A stretch of DNA of 6,285 nucleotides, taken from the NCBI GenBank assembly GCA_041687095.1, contig JAWLCQ010000243.1, positions 1-6,285 on the forward strand, read 5' to 3'. Source of the DNA: JAWLCQ01 sp041687095 (GTDB lineage: Bacteria > Planctomycetota > Phycisphaerae > SM23-33). Positions 1 to 4,176 of this stretch are shown in pieces. The translations under genes and the position numbers were made by a program. The notes under the pieces are model-generated. The model was not told where the DNA came from. It searched no databases and was given only the letters and a program-made list of their open reading frames with translations. Every line of letters begins with the position of its first letter. Position 1 is the first letter of the stretch.

Positions 1-41
1 GCGGCGCCGCCGCGGGCGGGGATCGGCATAGCAGCGGGGGG

Positions 42-72
42 GGGGGCGGCGGGCCCAGGGGCCGCCGCCCCC
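42..72. terminator. GC-rich hairpin, possible terminator of a gene left of the window
   Basis: Bases 42-52 (GGGGGCGGCGG) are perfectly complementary to 62-72, giving an 11-bp stem with a 9-base loop. An uninterrupted run of 11 G (36-46) overlaps the left arm. No T-tract follows on either strand, so this is not a canonical intrinsic terminator. It lies 10 bases after an in-frame TAG (29-31), which fits the end of an upstream gene cut by the window edge. It could instead be a leader structure of the gene that starts at 150. Confidence 0.35.
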
Positions 73-81
73 TCCGGGCGT

Positions 82-103
82 GCCGCGGGCGAGTGCCCGC
101 GGC
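82..103. other. Perfect 9-bp hairpin upstream of the surface protein gene
   Basis: GCCGCGGGC (82-90) pairs perfectly with GCCCGCGGC (95-103) around the tetraloop GAGT. It sits 46 bases before the start codon at 150 and 32 bases before its ribosome binding site. It could be a transcript-leader structure or the second half of an intergenic terminator pair with the hairpin at 42-72. No T-tract is present. Confidence 0.4.
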
Positions 104-135
104 GGTGGGGGGCCGCGACGAGGCGGTCCCCGAGC

Positions 136-142
136 AAAGGAG
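136..142 (+). promoter_or_regulatory. Ribosome binding site fixing the start at 150
   Basis: AAAGGAG lies 7 bases before ATG 150. The open frame extends upstream to a GTG at 93, but that start has no such site and would put 19 charged or polar residues in front of a clean signal peptide. Confidence 0.8.
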
Positions 143-149
143 CGATGCG

Positions 150-1442
150 ATGACGATGCGACGATGGATGATCCTGGTGCTGCTGGCGGGCGGGATGCTG
201 CCGGGGATGGCGAGCGGGCAGTACGTCTACAACCCCAGCGACTTCGCGACGGAAGTCCACGAGTACGTCCCGGGGACGGGCATCCTCAACGACTGGCTGA
301 CGGGCCTGCCCTTCAACAACGCCGCCACCGCCCTGGGCCGCCCGACCGTGGACACGGTGGGGGACGGGACGGCCGGTCCGCCCAACGAGCCCGCCCCGGT
401 CATCCCGGTGTATCCGCCCTCGCGGCCCACCGAGGTGGTGACGGTGGGCAACGGGGGGCGGCTGGTGCTGAAGTTCGAGAAGCCCGTCCGCAACGACCCG
501 AACAACCCCTACGGGATGGACCTGATCGTGTTTGGGAACTCGCTGATGAACCGCGGGGACGCGAGCTACTGGACGCGGAGCACGGACCCGGCGGCGTTCA
601 CGATCAACGGCAGCACGGGGAGCAACGAGCACGGGCCGGTGTCCGTCTCGCAGGACGGGGTGACGTGGCACACGTTCAGCGGGGTGTACGCCGATGGGTT
701 CGCCCCGACGCTGGGGCGGGTGTACGACCCGGCGAACTACGACGCGGCGGCCTTCGCGGGCAACCTGTGGTGGGGCGGAGCGACGGACCCGACGCTCCCG
801 TTCACCCCGGGGGTGTCGTACGCGGACTTCCAGTACAAGACCCTGGCGCAGATCTGCACGGACTACTACGGCCAATCCGCCGGGGGCACGGCCTTTGACC
901 TGGCGTGGCTGGGGGTGGCGGGGCTGGACTGGATTCAGTACGTGCGGATCGAGGACGCCGCGGGCGGAACGCTGACCACCGAGGTCGACGCCGTCGCCGA
1001 CGTCGCCCCCGCCTTCGTCCCCCGGGGCGACCTGGACAAGGACGGCGTGGTCGGGGCGTGGGACATCGGCCTGCTGCAGCGCCACGTGGGCGAGGCGGCC
1101 TACGGGCTGGGGTACGACCTGAACGGCGACGGAGCGGCGAGCGCCGCCGACGTGGATGTTCTGGTCCAGGAGATCCTCGGGACCCGCTTCGGCGATACGG
1201 ACCTCAACCGCAGGGTGGACCTGGACGACCTGACGATCGTCGGGACGTTCTACGGCCAGCCCGGGTCGTACTCGTGGCGGGAGGGGGACTTCAATGGCGA
1301 CGGGATCGTGGACCTGGACGACCTGACGACGCTGGGCACGTTCTACGGCTGGAGGCCGTCGGGCCCCACGCCCCTGCCCGAGCCTGCGACCCTGGGCCTG
1401 TTGGGCCTGGGCGCGCTGCCGCTGCTGCGGCGGAGGCGGTAG
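150..1442 (+). CDS. Exported PEP-CTERM surface protein with four dockerin-like calcium loops
   Basis: This is a 430-residue exported protein. Residues 1-23 form a signal peptide: Arg4-Arg5, a hydrophobic core at 7-18, and probable cleavage after Ala-Ser-Gly before Gln24. Residues 24-285 are one large region whose family I cannot name. It contains GGRLVLKF (102-109), MDLIVFGN (123-130) and VSVSQDGV (164-171), a pattern that suggests a secreted beta-sandwich or carbohydrate-binding fold. Residues 294-391 hold four EF-hand/dockerin-type loops, at 294-305, 323-334, 349-360 and 380-391. The third is less canonical, with Arg at positions 354-355. The tail has Pro-Glu-Pro at 410-412, a hydrophobic stretch at 413-426 and four Arg at 427-430, which is the PEP-CTERM signal recognised by exosortases in this type of bacterium. 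Inferred role: a calcium-stabilised cell-surface or matrix protein. The substrate or partner is unknown. No exosortase gene is in the window. Confidence 0.9.
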   Translation: MTMRRWMILVLLAGGMLPGMASGQYVYNPSDFATEVHEYVPGTGILNDWLTGLPFNNAATALGRPTVDTVGDGTAGPPNEPAPVIPVYPPSRPTEVVTVGNGGRLVLKFEKPVRNDPNNPYGMDLIVFGNSLMNRGDASYWTRSTDPAAFTINGSTGSNEHGPVSVSQDGVTWHTFSGVYADGFAPTLGRVYDPANYDAAAFAGNLWWGGATDPTLPFTPGVSYADFQYKTLAQICTDYYGQSAGGTAFDLAWLGVAGLDWIQYVRIEDAAGGTLTTEVDAVADVAPAFVPRGDLDKDGVVGAWDIGLLQRHVGEAAYGLGYDLNGDGAASAADVDVLVQEILGTRFGDTDLNRRVDLDDLTIVGTFYGQPGSYSWREGDFNGDGIVDLDDLTTLGTFYGWRPSGPTPLPEPATLGLLGLGALPLLRRRR

Positions 1443-1475
1443 GGCCAGGAGGCCGAACGGGGCGGGGCCTCGGTA

Positions 1476-1500
1476 CCCCCGGGCCCCCCGGTGGCGGGGG
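1476..1500. terminator. Weak candidate terminator hairpin after the surface protein gene
   Basis: CCCCCG (1476-1481) pairs with CGGGGG (1495-1500) around a 13-base GC-rich loop that can form further pairs. It starts 33 bases after the stop codon. There is no T-tract, so termination here is only a suggestion. Confidence 0.25.
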
Positions 1501-1514
1501 GAGCGAATGGGACA

Positions 1515-1623
1515 GTAATCGTTCACGGAGTGCTGCGGCCCCCGGGGCAGCACCCCCAAACCGCGAACAGCATGCGGCTTGAGGGTGGCACCCACACCAA
1601 GGCCCCGTTCCGCGAACGGTTAC
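1515..1623. repeat. Small palindromic intergenic element A
   Basis: The ends GTAATCGTTC (1515-1524) and GAACGGTTAC (1614-1623) are inverted repeats matching at 9 of 10 positions. Inside are a 7-bp stem, GTGCTGC (1530-1536) with GCAGCAC (1547-1553), and a 6-bp hairpin CCGTTC/GAACGG (1605-1619). The left end GTAATCGTTCACG recurs with one change (GTAACCGTTCACG) at 2544-2556, the left end of element B. It encodes nothing recognisable. The structure fits a short non-autonomous or REP-like repeat. Its right end touches the first candidate ATG (1624) of the prepilin gene. Confidence 0.5.
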
Positions 1624-2466
1624 ATGCAACGGATGCGAGAGGCGATGCGAGAGTACGGCGAGACGACAGGCCGACGCGGAGCGGTTCGTGCGGGCGCCCC
1701 CCGCGGCCGCGTCCCTGCGCGGGGCGGGTTCACGCTCGTCGAGCTGCTCGTCGTCATCGCCATCATGACGATGCTGGTGGGCCTGCTGCTGCCCACGCTC
1801 GCCAACGCCCGCGAGAGCGCTCGCCGGGTGAAGTGCCTGACGAACCTCTCGCAGTTCTCGCGGCACGCGCAGATCTACAAGGACAGCTACGACGGGCGCT
1901 TCCCCCTGGCGTACGCCAGCAGCTTCGCCGGGGGGGCGATGCGGTCGCAGGCGTGGGACTTCACCACCGTCCGCGTGTGGGGCCCCGACGGGGCGAAGAC
2001 CCGGGTCACCCCGGGGATCCTCTGGCAGGGGGTGAGCATCGAGGACATCCACCAGTGCCCGTCGTTCCAGGGCGCCGCCAACTGGATGGACGATCCCAAG
2101 ACGGGCTACAACTACAACACCAGCTACATCGGGCGCGGGACGGGGGAGAGCATCCAGTACCCCGCCCGCGTCGATGACATCCGGTGCCCGGGCGAGACGG
2201 CGATGTTCGGGGACGGGGAGTTCTCGGGGGGCGCGAACAAGTTCATGCGGTCCCCGTTCCCCAGCCCGTCGGACGAGGGCTTCTCCGGCCGCTCCGCCGG
2301 GACGCAGGGGTTCCGGCACCTGGGGCGGACGAACGTGGTCTTCGTGGACTGCCACGGGGTGTCCCTCAAGGACCGCCACACCCGGACCGACCCCGGGGAA
2401 GAGGGCAACATCGAGGAGGGGACGGGCTTCCTCTCCCACGACAACAGCCTGTACGACCTGGACTGA
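1624..2466 (+). CDS. Prepilin-type N-terminal methylation protein with H-X9-D motif
   Basis: This is a 280-residue protein from ATG 1624. A basic leader of about 35 residues ends at Gly35, followed by FTLVELLVVIAIM with Glu at +5 of the mature protein (Glu40). This is the type IV pilin/pseudopilin cleavage and methylation motif on a membrane helix (36-59). The rest is a soluble head. It contains a CPSF segment (from Cys145) and FRHLGRTNVVFVDCHG, in which His232 and Asp242 are exactly nine residues apart. That matches the processing-associated H-X9-DG motif typical of planctomycete pseudopilin-like proteins, although the usual Gly after Asp is Cys243 here. Inferred role: a pseudopilin-like envelope or surface protein processed by a prepilin peptidase, which is not in the window. 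The start is uncertain: ATG 1633 and ATG 1645 are also in frame, and none has a well-placed ribosome binding site. The frame is open back to TTG 1579, but that lies inside repeat element A. A strong terminator follows. Confidence 0.88.
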   Translation: MQRMREAMREYGETTGRRGAVRAGAPRGRVPARGGFTLVELLVVIAIMTMLVGLLLPTLANARESARRVKCLTNLSQFSRHAQIYKDSYDGRFPLAYASSFAGGAMRSQAWDFTTVRVWGPDGAKTRVTPGILWQGVSIEDIHQCPSFQGAANWMDDPKTGYNYNTSYIGRGTGESIQYPARVDDIRCPGETAMFGDGEFSGGANKFMRSPFPSPSDEGFSGRSAGTQGFRHLGRTNVVFVDCHGVSLKDRHTRTDPGEEGNIEEGTGFLSHDNSLYDLD

Positions 2467-2496
2467 GGTGCGTTCCAGGAAAACGAACCCGATAGC

Positions 2497-2543
2497 AGGG
2501 GCCGGAGTCAACGCCATGCCGACTCCGGCCCCTTTCCCTTTTT
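2497..2543 (+). terminator. Intrinsic terminator of the prepilin-like gene
   Basis: GGGGCCGGAGTC (2498-2509) pairs perfectly with GACTCCGGCCCC (2521-2532), and A2497-T2533 extends the stem to 13 bp. The loop is 11 bases. The right arm is followed by the T-rich tract TTTCCCTTTTT (2533-2543). It starts 30 bases after the stop codon at 2464-2466. This is the only hairpin in the window with a proper T-rich tail. Confidence 0.85.
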
Positions 2544-2550
2544 GTAACCG

Positions 2551-2584
2551 TTCACGCCTTCGCAAACAGCCGCGAAGGCGTGAA
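2551..2584. other. Perfect 13-bp hairpin in the convergent gap
   Basis: TTCACGCCTTCGC (2551-2563) pairs without mismatch with 2572-2584 around the 8-base loop AAACAGCC. Its left arm overlaps the shared end of element B. No T-tract follows on either strand. It could help stop convergent transcription or simply be part of the repeat. Confidence 0.6.
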
Positions 2585-2627
2585 GAAAAGGGCCCGTCGG
2601 GAGGCGCAGGCGGGGTAGGCGCAGGGA

Positions 2628-2700
2628 GCCTCGAAAACGGGGACTGGCTCCGCAGCGGCATGCTTCTTGCCGCGCAGGTGCCTGTCCCCCTTTTCGAGGC
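2628..2700. repeat. Imperfect 17-bp palindrome with nested hairpin
   Basis: Arms 2628-2644 and 2684-2700 (core CCTCGAAAA...TTTTCGAGG and GGGGAC...GTCCCC) pair over 17 positions with one mismatch. The 39-base centre carries a second stem, GCGGCA (2655-2660) with TGCCGC (2668-2673). From memory, similar GGGGAC...GTCCCC palindromes with a GCATGC-like centre are widespread in planctomycete intergenic DNA. I could not verify this here. Confidence 0.55.
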
Positions 2701-2701
2701 G

Positions 2702-2723
2702 GTGCGGGGCTCATCGCCCGCAC
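2702..2723 (-). terminator. Candidate terminator hairpin after the aldo/keto reductase
   Basis: GTGCGGG (2702-2708) pairs with CCCGCAC (2717-2723) around an 8-base loop. On the minus strand it begins 23 bases after the reductase stop codon (2749-2747). There is no U-tract after it, so it would be a non-canonical terminator. Confidence 0.3.
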
Positions 2724-2746
2724 TCCCGTGAACGGTTCCCCCTTTT

Positions 2747-3784
2747 TCAGGACTTCATCGGCTTGACGTCTTTGCGCGGCGTGTTGGCGGGGGGCATCTC
2801 CAGCGTGAGCCCGTCCACCAGGTCGGTGATCTGTCGCATCTCGTCGGGGGTGAGCTGGAGGGCCCCGGCCGCGGCGTTCTCCTCGGCCTGCCGGGCGTTG
2901 CGGGCGCCCACCAGCGCACTGGTAATGCCGGGCCGGTGGATGGTCCAGCCGATGACGAGCTGGGCGATGGTGGCGTTGTGCGCGTCGGCGATGGGGCGGA
3001 GCTGGTCGGTGAACGCGATGACCCGCTTGCGGTTCTCCGGGGTGAAGTACGGGGAGTGGGCCCGCAGGTCGTCCTGGGGGAACTGGCGGTCCATTGTGAG
3101 CTTGCCCGTGAGCAGCCCGAGCTGCAGGGGCGAGTAGACGATCACCCCGATGTTGTGCTCGCGGCAGAAGGGCAGGACGTCGTTCTCGATGTCGCGGCGG
3201 ACCATGCTGTAGGGCGGCTGATCGGAGGCGAGGGGGGCGACCTGGCGGGCGGCGTCGAGTTCGGCGACGCTGAAGTTGCTCACTCCGCAGGCGCGGATCT
3301 TGCCCTGCTTCAGCAGGAGGTTCATGGCCTCCATGGTCTCCTCGACGGGCGTGGTGGCGTCCCGCCAGTGGCACTGGTAGAGGTCGATGTAGTCCGTGCC
3401 CAGGCGCTTCAGGGACCACTCGACCTCCTCGACGATGCGGTCCTTGCGGGCGTTCTTGTAGACCCTCCGCGTCTGCCCGTCCTGGTCCTGCGTCTCGAAG
3501 TGGGGCTGGCCCTCCTCGATGTCCCAGCGGAGGGAGTACTTGGTGAGGAGCTGCACCTGGTCGCGGCGGCCTTGGACGGCCTGCCCGACGATCTCCTCGG
3601 AGTGCCCGAACCCGTACACGGGGGCGGTGTCGATGCTGGTCATTCCCACGTCGACGGCGCGTTGGATGGCGGCGATGGCGTCGGCGTCATCCTGCCCGCC
3701 CCATAGCCACCCCCCGATCGCCCACGTCCCCAGCGTGACGGCGGAGACCTTCACGTCGCTCGTTCCGAGTTGACGGTATTCCAT
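2747..3784 (-). CDS. Aldo/keto reductase (NADPH-dependent oxidoreductase, AKR11-like)
   Basis: This is a 345-residue soluble protein of normal family length with no signal peptide. The catalytic tetrad of the aldo/keto reductase (beta/alpha)8 barrel is intact: Asp52 and Tyr57 in IDTAPVYGFGHSEE, Lys82 in LLTKYS, and His129 in DLYQCHW. The conserved GVSNFS segment is at 157-162, and the cofactor-binding segment VGARNARQAEEN is at 292-303. The opening, MEYRQLGTSDVKVSAVTLGTWAIGG-type, and the overall pattern resemble the AKR11 group (IolS/YhdN-like). These proteins reduce aldehydes or ketones with NADPH, but the substrate cannot be read from sequence. The start at 3784 is chosen because AAAAAGGAG lies 6 bases upstream. 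The frame stays open to 4015, but that extension runs through a palindromic repeat and the tRNA gene. The gene faces the prepilin-like gene and lies downstream of tRNA-Ser on the same strand. Confidence 0.93.
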   Translation of the reverse strand: MEYRQLGTSDVKVSAVTLGTWAIGGWLWGGQDDADAIAAIQRAVDVGMTSIDTAPVYGFGHSEEIVGQAVQGRRDQVQLLTKYSLRWDIEEGQPHFETQDQDGQTRRVYKNARKDRIVEEVEWSLKRLGTDYIDLYQCHWRDATTPVEETMEAMNLLLKQGKIRACGVSNFSVAELDAARQVAPLASDQPPYSMVRRDIENDVLPFCREHNIGVIVYSPLQLGLLTGKLTMDRQFPQDDLRAHSPYFTPENRKRVIAFTDQLRPIADAHNATIAQLVIGWTIHRPGITSALVGARNARQAEENAAAGALQLTPDEMRQITDLVDGLTLEMPPANTPRKDVKPMKS

Positions 3785-3790
3785 GAACAG

Positions 3791-3799
3791 CTCCTTTTT
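3791..3799 (-). promoter_or_regulatory. Ribosome binding site fixing the reductase start
   Basis: Read on the minus strand, AAAAAGGAG ends 6 bases before the ATG at 3784-3782. It supports this start over the longer open frame, which extends across the tRNA gene. Confidence 0.8.
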
Positions 3800-3820
3800 G
3801 GCAAGTCCCGGGGTCGAATT

Positions 3821-3916
3821 CACCGCGGAGGGCGCAGAGAACGCGGAGAGCAGGACAGCAGCACGTCGTGCGCCGCCGGCTCCCTTCTCGCTGCGGTCTC
3901 CGCGGCCTCCGCGGTG
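3821..3916. repeat. 96-base palindromic element between tRNA-Ser and the reductase
   Basis: CACCGCGGAGG (3821-3831) is perfectly repeated in inverse at 3906-3916. The complementarity continues imperfectly inward to about 3846 and 3891, as GAGA/CGC blocks separated by single mismatches. The centre holds GCACGTCGTGC (3861-3871), near the symmetry axis. Purine-rich CCGCGGAG-type palindromes are, from memory, common intergenic repeats in planctomycetes and are often misannotated as short proteins. No coding signal is visible. Confidence 0.55.
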
Positions 3917-3918
3917 CA

Positions 3919-3935
3919 ACTGCCTGCGAGGCAGT
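3919..3935 (-). terminator. Hairpin just downstream of tRNA-Ser
   Basis: ACTGCCT (3919-3925) pairs with AGGCAGT (3929-3935) around a 3-base loop, 7 bases past the 3' end of the tRNA on the minus strand. No U-tract follows. It could be a terminator or a 3'-processing signal for the tRNA. Confidence 0.35.
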
Positions 3936-3942
3936 CCAGGAA

Positions 3943-4029
3943 CGGTAGGGGTGGGATTCGAACCCACGGTGGACTTTCGCCCACACCGGTTTTCAAGACC
4001 GGCTCCATCGGCCACTCGGACACCCTACC
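3943..4029 (-). tRNA. tRNA-Ser (anticodon UGA)
   Basis: On the minus strand the acceptor stem GGTAGGG (4029-4023) pairs with CCCTACC (3950-3944). A D arm with a TCC/GGA stem follows, then the anticodon arm CCGGT-CTTGAAA-ACCGG with anticodon TGA. Next is the long variable arm characteristic of serine tRNAs, and then the T arm GTGGG-TTCGAAT-CCCAC. The discriminator base is G73 (complement of C3943), as expected for serine. The 3' CCA is not encoded (TTC follows), so it must be added by CCA-adding enzyme. It reads UCA and related serine codons. The length is 87 bases. Confidence 0.97.
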
Positions 4030-4052
4030 CGGCGCCCCCGCGGGGCTGCGAC

Positions 4053-4081
4053 AGTGTATCAGCACCCGCCCCCGCCTCCAA
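4053..4081 (-). promoter_or_regulatory. Probable sigma70-type promoter of tRNA-Ser
   Basis: On the minus strand TTGGAG (4081-4076) and TACACT (4058-4053) each match the -35 and -10 consensus at 4 of 6 positions. They are separated by exactly 17 bases. TGA directly before the -10 gives an extended -10 TGn. Initiation about 7 bases on, near 4046, would leave a leader of about 17 bases before the mature tRNA 5' end at 4029. Confidence 0.5.
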
Positions 4082-4150
4082 GGGGCGTTGGAAAGGGGCA
4101 TTGGAAAGCCTCCCGCGCCGGAATCCCTCCGCATCCGCCCGGCGTTCGTG

Positions 4151-4156
4151 TATGCT
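4151..4156 (+). promoter_or_regulatory. Weak candidate -10 element of the DJ-1-like gene
   Basis: TATGCT matches TATAAT at 4 of 6 positions and is one of the few AT-leaning spots in this gap. No good -35 lies 16-18 bases upstream (TCCGCA at 17). Initiation would fall only a few bases before the ribosome binding site, giving a very short leader. Treat it as a suggestion. Confidence 0.22.
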
Positions 4157-4163
4157 GTGGGAG

Positions 4164-4170
4164 AAAGGAG
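4164..4170 (+). promoter_or_regulatory. Ribosome binding site fixing the start at 4177
   Basis: AAAGGAG lies 6 bases before ATG 4177. It rejects the longer open frame that begins at 4054, which would bury the signal peptide behind 41 proline-rich residues and overlap the tRNA promoter. Confidence 0.8.
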
Positions 4171-4176
4171 TCCACG

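Larger units (their letters stand above)
2544..2737. repeat. Palindromic intergenic element B between convergent genes
   Basis: AACCGTTCAC (2546-2555) and GTGAACGGTT (2728-2737) are perfect 10-bp inverted ends of a 192-base block. The left end, read from 2544, is shared with element A at 1515 at 12 of 13 bases. The block contains a 13-bp hairpin (2551-2584), a 17-bp imperfect palindrome (2628-2700) and a 7-bp hairpin (2702-2723), and no gene. It fills almost the whole gap between the prepilin terminator and the reductase stop codon. It may be one composite element or several repeats inserted into each other. Confidence 0.5.

Noticed and set aside
80..898. A 272-codon plus-strand frame overlapping the surface-protein gene
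   Set aside because: It is a +1-type shadow of the PEP-CTERM gene, rich in Arg and Gly, with no ribosome binding site at its start and no domain.
1443..1623. A riboswitch or structured RNA leader for the prepilin-like gene
   Set aside because: The hairpins are explained by a palindromic element with inverted ends that share sequence with another gap. I recognise no known riboswitch consensus.
1291..2661. A 456-codon minus-strand open frame
   Set aside because: It lies antisense to the PEP-CTERM tail and the whole prepilin-like gene and crosses the terminator. Its translation is Arg/Pro/Ala-rich with no motif. It is a high-GC shadow frame.
2936..3706. A 256-codon plus-strand frame antisense to the aldo/keto reductase
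   Set aside because: Its Gly/Val/Leu/Asp-rich translation mirrors the reductase codons. The reductase on the minus strand has all catalytic residues and a good ribosome binding site.
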